From the NCBI GenBank assembly GCA_963575745.1, contig CAUYUJ010022503.1:1418769-1482768 (forward strand): a DNA stretch of 64,000 nucleotides. The letters run 5' to 3'. This document shows positions 9,901-21,170 of the stretch, in pieces (position 1 is the first letter of the stretch; the number at the start of each line of letters is the position of its first letter). Origin of the DNA: Prorocentrum cordatum. Lineage: Eukaryota; Sar; Dinophyceae; Prorocentrales; Prorocentraceae. The notes under the pieces were generated by a model. That model did not search any database. It saw only the letters and a program-made list of their open reading frames with translations, and was not told the DNA's origin. Position numbers and translations under genes: made by a program.

Positions 9901-10949
9901 TTTTAATTGGCACGTTCACGCTTTACTCTGACTGCAAAGGAACTCTCGAGTGCTGTCGCCATAGAAGCTGGGCCGAGAGTCCAGCCAACACACGTATGCA
10001 TCTGTGGAAGGAGCTGTATGCTAAAAACGATTTGTCTGGGGTGAGCTGCTGCAAGGTCAAGGCCCATTCGAGCATGGAGGACGTTCGGGAAGGTAAGATC
10101 AGCCTGTTTGAAAAAACGGGCAACGACGCCGCCGACCGTTTGGCCAAGCAAGGCGCCGATCTCAGCAGGCAAGACCCTCAGGATATGCTAGTGGTCAAAG
10201 GCATGCTGTTTATGGCCCGTCAGGTCACCTCTTTCATTACCAGGGCCGAGGTTCATTATTCCGACCTAGGCGTGTTTGATAATGTGGGCGCCCAGGGGGT
10301 CACCCTCATTTCGCTCGAGGGCGGCGAAGGCCTGGAGGAGGACCTGGAGGAGCTCAGGAGGAGGGAGGCGGCGGAGGGACGATCTGCTGCTGCTGCTGCT
10401 CCCCCTCCTGCCCCAGCGGACCCCTCCCAGGACCTGCCTGAGGTGCCCCTGGGCCCCGACCTGGCCGTCCTGGCCAGGGATGCTCACCAGGCCCCCTGGA
10501 AGCAGGGCGGCCACCAGCTGTTGGAGTTCCCGCTGCACGGTGAGGATCTCGCTCCAATATTTTTTTGCTCCACGTGTGGAGGGTATGCGACGGTCTCGGT
10601 CGGAGCTAGAGGCCTCAAGTCGGTCTGCCCTGGGGCCCAAGCGAGTCTGATAGACCCTGGCCGCAAAAACACCCGCGCTGTTTTAAGGTCGAAACATCCC
10701 AATCGCGCCTTTAAGCTTGGCCCCTGGAAGTCGCCTGGGGAGCGGGCTCGGGAGGTCTTTGGGGGTTTGGACGGCGGCCCAGGGGTCCAGCGAAAGGGCC
10801 AGCGAAGTGCGGTGGTCCCTGGATTTGTACCTGACCCAATCTGCTCGGCAGACTGTCTGCAGGCGTTCGGTTTGAATGAAACTGAAGCCCGAGTGCTTGG
10901 GGCCAGGCTGCGGGAAAAGCAAAAGGGTTGCCGCAGACTTGGCGTTTGA
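5531..10949 (+). pseudogene. LINE ORF2: endonuclease, RT, RNase H (broken)
   Basis: Endonuclease domain, about 6210-6910: VQEHRL near 6293, GGDWNI at 6641-6658 and GPHSAVAL near 6826 match the conserved Glu, Asp-x-Asn and Ser-x-His-type positions of EEP nucleases. Reverse transcriptase, about 7280-8700: FIDLRKFYEHIS (motif A), a GCSGATTLS motif B region, and IDDVSLHAVG (motif C) at 8391. A Cys/His knuckle (CLICHG...HFEC) lies at 9447-9500. RNase H, about 9710-10170, has FCDGS, an acidic DGEDF, YSDCKGT and GNDAADRLAK. The C-terminus has CSTCGGY...CPG. Breaks: a 28-T tract at 6942-6969, stops near 7101 and 7230, an in-frame TGA at 8095-8097, and a frameshift in the 7-A run 8380-8386 just before motif C. 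From 8463 to the TGA at 10949 the frame is open for 828 codons. The start at 5531 is the first ATG after ORF1 in the endonuclease frame and is tentative. Confidence 0.85.
6942..6969 (+). repeat. 28-base T homopolymer inside ORF2
   Basis: Twenty-eight consecutive T residues interrupt ORF2 between the endonuclease and reverse transcriptase. After the tract, reading continues plausibly in a different frame (AERALAEVHGVAGPKFFGPH). This is either slippage expansion or the A-tail of something inserted in reverse; no matching insertion or target duplication was found beside it. Confidence 0.9.
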
Positions 10950-10990
10950 AGACGGCTAGCTGTTGTTGCCCTGGGGGCCTTGTCGCTGGC

Positions 10991-11021
10991 CCCTGACAGG
11001 TCTTTGGCCTTCCTGTCAGGG
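10991..11021 (+). other. 3' stem-loop of the LINE
   Basis: A perfect 10-bp inverted repeat, CCCTGACAGG (10991-11000) and CCTGTCAGGG (11012-11021), around an 11-base loop, 42 bases after the ORF2 stop. Many LINEs carry a 3' hairpin recognised by their own reverse transcriptase. That role here is inference from position. Confidence 0.7.
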
Positions 11022-11115
11022 TGACAAAAAGGTCCACTCCGATGGGCCCCCCTCGGGCGTTTTGTTTCAGCTGACTGTCGGATTTTTTCTCTTCCCCCCC
11101 CCTCGGTGGCGTGCG

Positions 11116-11260
11116 ATCCTCCTCCTCCTCCTCCTCCTCCTCCTCCTCCTCCTCCTCGATATCCTCCTCCTTCTTTCTTCCTCCTCCTCCTTTTCCTTCT
11201 CCACCTCCTCTTCCTTCTCCTAGTCTTCCCCTCCTTCTTCTCCTCCTCCTTCTGTTCACC
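11116..11260. repeat. (TCC)n polypyrimidine tract
   Basis: CCT/CTC triplets interrupted by GATATC at 11158-11163, directly downstream of the LINE. It mirrors the tract upstream of the element. Confidence 0.9.
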
Positions 11261-12110
11261 TGCGCGAGTGTAGGTGCGTCCCTCGATAGACCCAGAGCCA
11301 GACTGACATGACATAGTACACTCTGCTGAGGCAGGGTAGCATCCTAGTCAGCGACGACACGTTGGGTCAGATTCATGTCTTGTCTTGTCCTCCTCCTCCT
11401 TCTCCTCTTCATCCTCCTCCTAGTCTCCTCCTCCTTCTCATGCCCCTCCTCGACCCCCTCATCCCCGTCGTCCTCCTCCTCGTCCTCCTGCCCCCCCCGC
11501 TCCTCCGCGTTCTCCCCTTTCTACTCGCCTCCTCCTCCTCCTCCTCCTCCTCCTCCTCTTCATCCTTCTCCTTCTCCCTCCTCGTCCTCCTTCTCCTCCT
11601 CCACCTGCTTGTGAGGAACACTTTTGTCCGCGTGTGGCATTCGATTCAGGATCTCCTCTCCGCTCCCCGGATCCAGTTCCCGAGGCTCTCGACACGATCT
11701 TTCATATTGGCCTGGCGTCACAGGCGGTTTCTTGTCCGTCCTGCTGCCAGACCTGGGCCAAGCCGGAGGGCTTGGGCCCTCCCGTCTGTCGGGCGTTTCG
11801 TAATGGGGGGGCGATTGATGGCACGGGGCCGAGAGTTGCAGGAAAGAGGATCTACAGCGGCCCAAAAGAGGTCCCGAAGGTGCACGAAAGGTGGACATTC
11901 CCCCCCCCCCCCCCCCCCCCCCACGCCTTGTGCCCCCCCCCCCCCCCCACGCCTTGTGCCCCCCCCCCCCCCCAGCAGCGCCCGGGTGCCCCCCCCCCTT
12001 CCCCTCCTCGAGTCGAGTATGGAGGAGGGGCGGGCAGGGCGAGAAACCTCTTCCTCTCCTTTTCTCCTCCTCCTCCTCCTCCTCCTCCTCCTCATCTCCC
12101 TTCCCCGCGT
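11261..12110. repeat. Pyrimidine and poly-C low-complexity region
   Basis: Contains CCT-type tracts at 11388-11606 and 12040-12095, and two copies of an ACGCCTTGTGCC block between C homopolymers at 11901-11975. The 11610-11890 interval is of mixed composition but has no recognisable domain. Long frames across the region are compositional. Confidence 0.6.
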
Positions 12111-12977
12111 CTTCAGGCTCCTCAGGCCATCTCCCTCCTGCCCTCCCTCCCCTCGCGCTGTCGAGCCTCCCAGACTCTGGGCTCCTGGGTTCCCTCGGGC
12201 CCCCCGCCCACTTCCCTGCCCCCCCCCCCGCCCCTCCCCCTGGGGTGCGGGCGGGGGGGAGGGGGGCAGTGGCAGAGGGCCGGGCGCCGCTGGGCGGAGT
12301 GGGAGCCTCCCGGGAGCAGCTCATCGGTCGCACGGCCGCAGCGGCGCCAGCAGCGGCCCGGCCATCGCCCCTCGACCTCCCCAACGTCACCGCGGTGCTG
12401 CTGGAGGAGACCGCGGAAGAGCCTCAGCAGCCGCCCCTCGTGCAGCAAGAGGGGGGGGCGCGCGTGTCTGCCCCACCCCAGGCCCCAGGGCCCGCTCGAT
12501 CGGTGCGGCTCGAGGCGTGCCGCCCAAAGATGGTGTCGAGGGCCTTGGTCGTGATGTCTGGCGGCCTCTCGACCTCGGCTGGAGGGAGGACTTGTCGAGC
12601 TTGGTGGCACGGCAGGGGCTGCGAGAAGTCAGCACCTCCCAGCCAGGAAGTGCATAGGAGAGGCGACGGCGTGTCGAGCATGGTCGCTGACTTGGAAGGT
12701 TTTGGAGCTTCTCCTGCTGTTGGAGCGTCCCTTGAGGAATATTGTGCTCCCTTTGTGGCCGCCCTGGCACAGTCTTTTAGCGTCTTGGGCTGTTCTGGGC
12801 CATCTTGGCGGTCGCTGGACGGCTGCATGAACCATCCCGGGAATTGTTGAAACCGAAATACGTAACCTCCAAGCCTCCGAAACGGGTCCTGGACGCCCTA
12901 CTCCAGTCCCCCTTCGTTTGCTCATGGTCACTAACCGAGTCGTGTTCTTGTATAGTCTTCTTCCCTTCCCTCCTCAG
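12111..12977. other. Unassigned GC-rich DNA, possible intron and exon material
   Basis: Several frames are open on both strands, as expected at this GC content, and none shows a recognisable domain. The last 40 bases (12938-12977) have a T/C-rich run ending in CTCCTCAG, a good splice-acceptor form, before the candidate exon at 12978. Confidence 0.3.
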
Positions 12978-13310
12978 GAGAGCAGCGAGCTCTGTGACGC
13001 TTTCCTGTGCAGCAACTCCACTGCCGAGAATGCTAACCGCATGCTCTGTGGCGATCCTCGATGGGAACGTGTTCTTGACGAGTTCAAATGGACGCGCTCG
13101 CGGGGTCTCAGGACATTGGGGGCTCCAGGGCCCCTAGACCTGGAGATACAACGTGCCCTTCGGGCAGCACTGTTCGCAGCCTGGAGGTGCGATGTGGTGA
13201 GCATCTACGGCTTTCCGAGTGCCGTGCACAACCTCTTCGACGCTCTTTCCAAGCTGGACCACACGCCCCTGTGCGGCGCGATAGTCAAACGAAAAAAACG
13301 CAAGACTTGA
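12978..13310 (+). CDS. Probable exon of an unidentified host gene
   Basis: Just after a TTCTTCCCTTCCCTCCTCAG acceptor the + strand stays open for 110 codons to a TGA at 13308-13310. The product has mixed, protein-like composition (ESSELCDAFLCSN, then LDEFKWTRSRGLRTLG, then IYGFPSAVHNLFDALSK), unlike the repeat-derived frames around it. A GTGAGC at 13197 could also act as a donor, which would end the exon earlier. No family is recognised. The upstream exon, if any, was not identified, so the reading frame relation is unproved. Confidence 0.35.
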   Translation, partial: ESSELCDAFLCSNSTAENANRMLCGDPRWERVLDEFKWTRSRGLRTLGAPGPLDLEIQRALRAALFAAWRCDVVSIYGFPSAVHNLFDALSKLDHTPLCGAIVKRKKRKT

Positions 13311-13579
13311 TGAACACGCGGCTCGTCGCGAAGCCCAGCGAGTTGGTTTACGTTCGGCAAGGTGCCCTCGTCCAGGGATGGCACCGCTGCCCCCTCGCCC
13401 TCGACGAGGATGTGTCTCACGCCCAGCGATGTGAGCGAGGAGGCCTCGGTGCCGAAGCAGGCGGTCGTTGGCGCGGACGCTTCTGCCAGGGCTGCTGCGC
13501 CGCCGAGGACGCCGTGCGCAGAGCAAGGTCGGCCCAGTACGCACTGCATAATCAGTTTGCAGGTGCCCTCGTGCCCTCT

Positions 13580-13905
13580 TTGTTCCTTCGCTGCAATCGT
13601 TATGCTCCACCTCTCCCCATCTCCCAGCACCTCCCACTCTCCCTATCTTTGCTCCTCCCCGTCCCCCCACCAGTTCTCCGTCCTTCCTCTCTAACTCTCT
13701 TCCCTTCTCCCTCTCCTTCTCCTTCTTTCCCCCTACCCTTCTCTCTTCCCCGCCCACCCCTCCCCCTTCCGCCCCCTTCCCCCTTTCCACTTCCCCCCTC
13801 GCCTTCGATTCGACCGCTCCGCCCCTGTTCCTTTCACCCCCTACACTACCCACTCCTCTTCTCCCTGCCCTTCCCGCTCCCAGTCCGCCTGCCCGCTCCC
13901 ACTGC
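13580..13905. repeat. C/T-rich low-complexity tract
   Basis: About 320 bp of CTCCC/TTCCC-type sequence without a fixed period, directly before a short GT repeat (13931-13948) and the GAT microsatellite. Confidence 0.75.
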
Positions 13906-13967
13906 CTGCTGCCTTCGGTGCGGGGAGAACGTGTGTGTGTGTGTGTGTGGTGGGAGGGGGGGAGGGG

Positions 13968-14077
13968 GATGATGATGGTGTTGATGATGATGACGATGAT
14001 GATGGTGAGCGTCGTGATAGTCATCATGACGATGCTGACAATCATGATGCTGCTGCTGCTGATGAGGATGCCGATGC

Positions 14078-14116
<39 letters not shown>

Positions 14117-15536
14117 GGATGATGATGATGACGTTGCTGTCGATGGTGATGGTGTTAGCGATGCTGCGGCTTCTGATGATGATGATGCTGATTATTATGC
14201 TGATTATGACTATGAATGTGTCGATGACGATGGCGATGATCACGGTGATGATGATGTTGATGGCGATGATGGTGATGATGCAGACGATGATGATGATGGT
14301 GATGATGATGATGATGACAATGATGTTGACGACGACAATGGTGATGCCAATGTTTGTAATGGTGATGACATTGATGATGATGACGAAGATGATGTTGATG
14401 ATGATGCTGGTGATGCTGATGATGATGAGTATGATGATGCCCACGACGATGCTGATTATGATTATGATTATGATTATGATGATGATGATGATGATGATGC
14501 TGATGATGATGATGATGATGGTGACGACGATGACGGCGATGATGCTGATGATGGTCGTGACAGTGCTGGGTGGGTGTGTCGGTGGGTGGGTGGGTGGGTG
14601 GGTGATCATGATGGTGATGGTGATGGTGGTGGTGTCTGGTGGTTTTGGTGGTGATGACGATGATGGTGGTTGTGATGGTGCTGGTGACGACAATAACGAA
14701 GATGGAAAAGCTGATGCCGATGACGATGATGATGATGATGACGATGACGATGATGATGATGCTGATGATGATGATGATGATGATGATGACGATTATGGCT
14801 ATGATGATGACGAAGCCGTTCATACCTAGTTTTCCTGCTGCTGCTGATGCTGAGAAGGAGGAGGAGGGGCACGAAGAACCGGATGCGGACGAGGGCAAGG
14901 TCAAAACTAAGGGTGGTAGTAATGACGACGAAGCTGGCAGTACTGATGATTGTGATGATGTTTATGGAGCTGGTGAGGGTGATGGGGGTGGTGATGATGT
15001 GGTTGATGGTGACGATGGTGAGAGGGACGGTGCTGGTGATGAGGGTGATGGCGATGCCGATCAGGGCGATGGGATAATAATGATGATGGTGATGATGAAG
15101 AGGAGGAGGAGGAGGAGGTTGTGGTGGTGGTGGTGATGACTTTAGTGAATGAGGCGATGATGCTGATGACGAGGATGATGCTTCAGCTGATGATTATGGC
15201 TTTGATGATGACCACGATGACCATGATGCTGCTCTTGCTCATTGTGGCGATGATGAGATGATGATCACCACGATGATGTTGATGATGATGATGCTGATGA
15301 TGACGATGATGGTGATGAGGGTGGTGATCATGATCATGATGATGCTGGCGATCATGATGATGATGACGATGATTGTGACGATACTGAAAATGCACATGAT
15401 GATAATATTGATGATGGCGATTGATATGCTGCTGCTACTGACACTAATGACGATGATGACGATGATGCTATTGATGACGATGATGCTGGTGATGATGATA
15501 ATGATGATGATGATGATGGTGAGGATGATGATGATT

Positions 15537-15580
<44 letters not shown>

Positions 15581-16544
15581 ACTGATGATGATGCTGATGA
15601 CGATGATGATGATTGTGCTGTTGAGTTTGATGGTTGTGATTGTTTTGATATTTTTGTCGATGACGATCACTAGGATGACGATGATGATGATGACGATCAT
15701 GACGATCATGATGATGATGATGCTGATGATGATGATAATGATGGTGGCGACGATGATACCGACGACGGCGATGAAAAGGACGATGATCACGATCGTAATG
15801 ATGATAATGATCACGTTGTTGATGATGGTGATGATGCTGGTGATCATGATGATGATGATGATGATGATGATGATAATGTTGTTGTTGATGAAGTTGATGT
15901 TGTTCTTGATTTCGATGATGACGACGATGACGACGATGATGCTGATGATGATTGTGGTAGTGGTGGGTGGGTGGATGGATGGATGGATGGTGGATGGGTT
16001 TGAGTGTGGGTGATGATGATGGTAATCGTGGGGGTGGGGGTGGTGGTGGTTGTGGATGGTGGTTTTGCTATGATGACGATGATGGTGGTTGTGGTGGTGG
16101 TGATGATCATGACGAAGATGCTCATGCTGATGACGATGACGATGACGATGATGATGATGGTGATGATGATAATGCTGATGGTGGGAATAATGGTGATGGT
16201 GATGGTGATGCTGATGATGATGATGCTGCTGCTGATGATTGTGATGACGACTATGATGTTGACGACGGCGATTACGGTTTCGCTGCTGCTGCTTATCATG
16301 GTGATGCTGATGATGATGATGATGCGGAGGAGCACGAAGAACCCGATGCGGACGAGGACAAGGTCAAAACTAAGGATGGTAGTCATGACGACGATGCTGG
16401 CAGTGCTGATGATTGTGATGATGTTTATGGAGCTGGTGAGGGTGATGCTGGTGGTAATGATGTGGTTGTTGGTGGCAATGGTGTGGTCGACGTTGCTTGT
16501 GATGAGGGCGGTGGCGATGACAATGCGGGCGATGGGGTGATGAT

Positions 16545-16575
<31 letters not shown>

Positions 16576-16690
16576 AGGAGGAGGCGGAGGTTGTGGTGGT
16601 TGTGATGACAATAGTAACTAAGATGGTGCTGATGACGAGGATGATGATGCAGCTGATCATTATGGCTATGATGGCAACGACGATGAGGAG
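13968..16690. repeat. GAT microsatellite with internal segmental duplication
   Basis: About 2.7 kb of GAT/GAC/GCT triplets. Two less-repetitive islands, 14560-15210 and about 15960-16690, are copies of each other: both begin with a GGTGGGTGGGTGG-type run, and both carry CACGAAGAACC, then CAAGGTCAAAACTAAGG, then GATGTTTATGGAGCTGGTGAGG, then a GAGGAGG run, at an offset of about 1.47 kb. The poly-Asp, poly-Met, poly-His and poly-Ile frames are not genes. Confidence 0.9.
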
Positions 16691-17789
16691 GAGGAGGAGG
16701 CGGAGGTGGCGGAGGAGGTGGCAGAAGAAGAGGAGGAGGTGGAGGAGGAGGTGGCGGGTGAGGAGGTGCCATGGGATGTCCGCGTTGCAGCCCTGCCCCA
16801 GCCCCAGGACGGCGGCGGCGGCGGGCGAGGGCGGCGATTCGGGCGACGTTGGCGCGGCGTCGGGAGAGGCACGCCGGGGCCCCAGCGCGGCTCGCGATCG
16901 GCTGCAGGTACGACGCGTTGTGCTGGAGCGACGGAGGACACCGTGCCGAATAACCACTCGGAGCTATGCCTCAGAGGAGGGAGCGGTGCCCACACCGCTG
17001 CCCTTCTCGTGTTCTCCTTTTTCGGCCTCCTGGGAGGCCCTCGTCGCCACCGCTGGATTCGCCTCGAAACTCCTGTCAGCACGCACCCCGGGAGAGGCCC
17101 GGGGAGTTGCGGTATCGGTACCTTTTTGGTTTCCCCAGTGCCATGGTGATGGTTTCACGATGATGGGCCAGGCGGCGCGGACCACGGAATTCGTCTGCGG
17201 CTGCGCCCTCCCCCCTTCCCTTCGACCACGCATCCTCGACGTCGTATGGTGCTACCGATTTTGCAGGGAAAGCAGCAGCCAAGAAGCGAGAGGAGCCGTT
17301 CTGAGTAAGCGCCTGCGGAGATATCAGGAAGGACCGCTGCCGTGGCGGGGTGCGGTCCCTGTCGGAGGCTTTCGGGCCGCGAGCGGATGATTGACCCTGT
17401 CCCGCGCAGCCCTCTACAGTCACTCGCGAGGCCCTGCGTGGCGTGCTGCGCGTACCTTCCGTAGGTTCTGCAAAAGAAGATGGACCGATCATTCGACAAA
17501 ACAGGTATCCACCACCACCGACCTCCTCGGCCTCGCCGACGATCGAGAATAAGAGTTAATGATGTTTTGCTTGGCATTCTCCTTTGAAGAGAGCGCCCCG
17601 CCCCGCGTCCTCCCTCCTCCCTTCTCGCTCCTGGGGCTGCTGCAGTCAGAGGCAACCATCTTCGACCTTGACTTTTTCCAGTTCGGGGGCTCTACAGGAT
17701 GGTGGCGTAAGTGGTGAAACTTAGAGTCGATGCGCCACCCACCTGCTCAGCCGCAAAAGGAGCGCGCACTCTGCAAGGCCCCGCGTCGC
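16691..17789. other. Unassigned GC-rich DNA
   Basis: A + strand frame is open through 17390 (for example YASEEGAVPTPLPF and SWEALVATAGFASKLL), but no domain, start or splice context supports it. The region separates the GAT tract from the satellite array. Confidence 0.3.
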
Positions 17790-18830
17790 ATCAACCTACC
17801 ATCTGTGCATCCTGTGGTGTTGGGTCCTCGTTCCCAACCATCCTGTGGTGTTGAGTCCTCGTTTTGAAGGGACAGCGCCCAACGTCCACTTCTCCCTCCC
17901 GCTGCCACCTCCTCCCTCACACGTGTTGTGGCTCCCGCGCCAATCTCGGCACATCCCTTAAACGTCTCGTGGCCCACATACGGAGCTGCATCTGAGGCCC
18001 CAGTGGCAGCGTCCGCATGGCGCCACCGCATCCATGTCGGTACATGCTCGAAACGTTACGTTGGCCCATAGAGAGCTCTGTCGAAGACCCCAGTGGCAGC
18101 GCCCGCATGGCGGTATCACAAATATTTCGGCGCACCCCTCACACGCTTCGTGTCCCCATAGGGAGCTGCGCCGAACGCCGCAGTGGCAGCGTCCGAATGG
18201 CGACACCGCATAGATCTTGGCATACCCTTCTCGCTTTTGTGGCCCCATAGGGAGCTCCACCGACGGCCCCAGTGACAGCGTCCGCATGGCGGCACCGTAC
18301 CCATTTCGGGACATCGCTCACACGTTTCGGGGCCCTGCCGGGAGCTTCGCTAAATGCCCCAGTAGCAGCGTCCGCATGTCAACAAAACGCCAATTTCGGC
18401 ACACCCTCGCACGTTTCGTGGCCCCACAGGGAGCTCCATCTGAGGTCCCAGTTGCAGCGTCCGCATGGCGCCACCGCACCCATTTCGGCACACCCTTCAC
18501 ACGTTTCGTGGGCCCCTAGGGAGCTCTGCCGAAGGCCCCAGTGGCAGCGTCCGCATGGCGGCAGTGCATCCATTTCGGCACACTCCTACACGTTTCGAGG
18601 CCCCTTGGCGAACCCCGTCTGAGGCCCCAGTGGGTGCGCCCAGAGCGGTTCTCCCAATTTCGGCGCACCCCTCACCTTTCGTGCCCCAAGTGGGTGCGTC
18701 CATCTGCGGTTGCCCGCTCATTTTGCCACACTCCTGACACGCTTTGTGGCTATACAGAGATCCTTCTTTCGTCCCAAATGCTTTGCGGTACGCACACTTG
18801 CGTACAATTGGGTCCTTCGCCAGGGTAATT
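17790..18830 (-). repeat. 90-bp satellite array, reverse orientation, with both flanks
   Basis: The anchor GGGAGCT recurs at 17981, 18071, 18161, 18250, 18339, 18429, 18519 and about 18608, a period of 89-90 bp. Units carry the conserved blocks CGTCCGCATGGCG, CATTTCGGCACACCC and CACACGTTTCGTGG. On the - strand the array begins after TACCCTGGCGAAGGACCCAA (about 18808-18827) and ends at a flank containing CTCAACACCACAGGATG (about 17838). Equivalents of these flanks bound the other arrays. Confidence 0.88.
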
Positions 18831-19339
18831 CAAGCGCTTGGAGGTTTCCAGAAGCCCCCGACGGCCTCGTTGGCCCTCTCCACGGCGGTATGACGTGGCG
18901 AGCAGGGTCTTGAGGGTCACCGCTGGCGGGCGACTCCGACGGCACCGATAACCCCCCCTCCAACGGTCGTGCACTCACTCAGGGGACGACGTATCACCGC
19001 TCGCATAGACCCTCGCGCTGAGAACGGGGTCCAGGCGTCCTCCACACAGCAGGAGCCTGTCGTGTGGCCTGACCTTCGTCGGTCCCTGTACAGGAGGTCC
19101 CGATATCGCCCTCGTCGATCTCCGTGCCAGCTGTCCCTGGACAGAGGGCTGAGGCTGACCCCGCTGTTCCTCCTCCCCTCCTGCTGCTGCCGCTGATAGT
19201 TATTGTTCTTCGTATTCGTCGCAGCCCTCCTGTTGCTACTGCTCTGAGCTGTGAGGCGGTGCGGGGAGTTGGGTCGGGAAGAAAGGGTGTAACCTTCGCT
19301 AGTAGGTCGTCGTCGTCGTCGTCGTCGTCGTCATCGTCG

Positions 19340-19374
<35 letters not shown>

Positions 19375-20121
19375 CTCCCTCCCCTTTCCCCTCCCTGTCT
19401 CCTCCCCCCTTCCGCTCGCGCTCGCCACCGCAGAGGGCCGGGCGCGCCCGCCCCCGCCCCCCCCCCGCCGATCACCCCCGCGCGCGGGCGGCGAGACGGC
19501 AGGTGGCGCCGTCCGTGGGAGCAGGAGTGGGGGAGCGGCGGGCCTCGGGAGAAGGTGGCGAGCACCGCGTGCCACGCGCATCCGTCCGTGCCGCCCCGCT
19601 GGTCGGTGCTGGCGGTGGGTTGGACGAGCTGCATTTGGACCGCAGTCTTCCTGGCGCGTGCCAACTTTGAGTCTTTGGGGGCGGGAGAGTGTCCACCAAT
19701 TCCCTCTGCCGGATGGGGGGGGGCGAGGGGGTGATTCGGCGGCGAGCCCAGGGTGGAAGCGAGAAGGGGCGAGCCTCCTCGGAAGGCTCGGAAGTCCCCC
19801 AGCCCTCCGAGAAGGTTTTTTTGAAGACTCCCCACACGGCACAGCGAACTTCTCGGAAGGCGCGGGGGCATCTGAGAAGTTTTGCCGCCTTCTGAGAAGG
19901 CCTTCCCCCTCCCACCTCCCCCCCTCGCTCGCCGCCGAGTGATGGGGGGGGGTCAGGTCAGCCAGGTCTGACGAGCCAGCGGGCCCCGCCCAGTCCCAGC
20001 CCCCTCCCGTACCATGAGAGTCAGTGGTGGCGCAGCATGGTGTCGGGGCTGGAGCGCGTACCCACCTAGCGAACGGAAGGCGCTCGCGCGCGCAGGGAGA
20101 GTGAGGCTTTCCCGCGGGGAG

Positions 20122-20122
<1 letters not shown>
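18831..20122. other. Unassigned GC-rich DNA with TCG/TCC microsatellite
   Basis: Holds a (GTC)n then (CCT)n tract at 19305-19385 and C-rich runs. The long - strand frame across this region is interrupted by repeat-derived Asp/Glu/His runs and has no domain. Nothing else is recognised. Confidence 0.35.
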
Positions 20123-20203
<81 letters not shown>

Positions 20204-20236
20204 GTGTATGTGTGTGTGCGTGTGTGTGTGTGTGTG

Positions 20237-20290
<54 letters not shown>
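20123..20290. repeat. (GT)n dinucleotide microsatellite
   Basis: About 168 bp of TG repeats with scattered CG interruptions. It makes Cys-Val and His-Thr frames that are not genes. Confidence 0.97.
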
Positions 20291-20291
<1 letters not shown>

Positions 20292-20694
20292 AGGGGGGGT
20301 CGGGGGGAAGGGGCGGGAGGAGGGAGGGAGGGAGGGAGGAAGGGACTGGGGAGGGAGGGTGGCGGGATGAGGGGAGGTAGCCTCTACCACGAAGCACGGC
20401 GCCAACTCGTCCCCGACGAAGCACGCATCGCGGCAACTGCAGACACCCCAGCACGGCCGAGATGATCCTGCGTCGAGTGCCACCCTCGACGCCACGTCCA
20501 CGGACGGAACAGTGGGAGACCAGACGGGTGCCCGCAGCACCATCTCCAGCTTCGGACAGCCATCTCCCACTCGCGGGGTGCGCCGCCCTCGCTCGACCTC
20601 GCCGACTCTGGCGAGAGGGCGCAGGCAAGACTGCGCAGCGCCACGGGACAAGGCTGCTCGGGCACTCGTTGCGGGCGTTGCCGCTGGGGTCTGA

Positions 20695-21170
20695 TCTTCT
20701 GTGGAGCTCCCTGTGGACAGGGAGCTCGTGAGGGCGTGTGCCGGGAGCTGAGCGGGCACGCATGCGGACCCGGCCACCGGGGCCTTCGGTGTGGAGCTCC
20801 CTGCGGGGTGACGAAGCGTGTGAGGGGGTGTGCCGAAATGGGCGTCGGCACGCATGTGGACCCTGCCATTGAGGTCTTCGGAAGAGCTCCCTATAGGGCC
20901 CCGAAACGTATGAGGGAGCATCCCGGAACATGCATGGGTACGCATGCGGACCTTGCCACCGGGGCCTTCGGTGGAGCTCCATGAGGGGGCACGAAGCGTG
21001 TGAGGGGTCTGCCGAAACAGAGACATGCGGATGACAGAACACGCGGAGGGACATGTGGAGGGCAGAGGCAGCAGGAGAGGGATGAGGAGGAGTTGGAGGA
21101 GAGCAGGACGCGGGGCGCTGCGGATTGAAAACGAGGGCCCAACACCACAAGATGGTGTTGGAAAGAGTTC
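20695..21170 (+). repeat. 90-bp satellite array, forward orientation
   Basis: The anchor GGAGCTCC (AGAGCTCC in one unit) recurs at 20703, 20793, 20883 and 20973, exactly 90 bp apart. Units are the reverse complement of the array at 17.9-18.8 kb (CGAAGCGTGTGAGGG, GTGCCGAAATGGG, GCACGCATGCGGACC). The right flank, GAAAACGAGGGCCCAACACC at about 21126-21145, matches the equivalent flank of the inverted array. Confidence 0.9.

Larger units (their letters stand above)
4178..11085 (+). mobile_element. Non-LTR retrotransposon (LINE) with spliced-leader relic
   Basis: The element is about 6.9 kb and reads, in order: spliced-leader relic, short 5' leader, ORF1 (zinc finger plus helical region), ORF2 with apurinic-type endonuclease, reverse transcriptase, Zn-knuckle, RNase H and a C-terminal Cys motif, then a 3' hairpin. 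The domain order is that of an APE-type LINE. The spliced leader at the 5' end shows that the inserted copy derives from a trans-spliced transcript. It is flanked by pyrimidine tracts on both sides (3882-4177 and from 11116), so a target duplication cannot be recognised and the 3' boundary is approximate. ORF2 is broken in several places, so this copy is inactive. Confidence 0.88.

Noticed and set aside
10484-11314. 276-codon minus-strand frame opposite LINE ORF2
   Set aside because: Shadow of the RNase H-distal coding region plus the pyrimidine tract; no own motifs.
17790-18830. CRISPR array from the 90-bp period
   Set aside because: The whole 90 bp is repeated, with no unique spacers.
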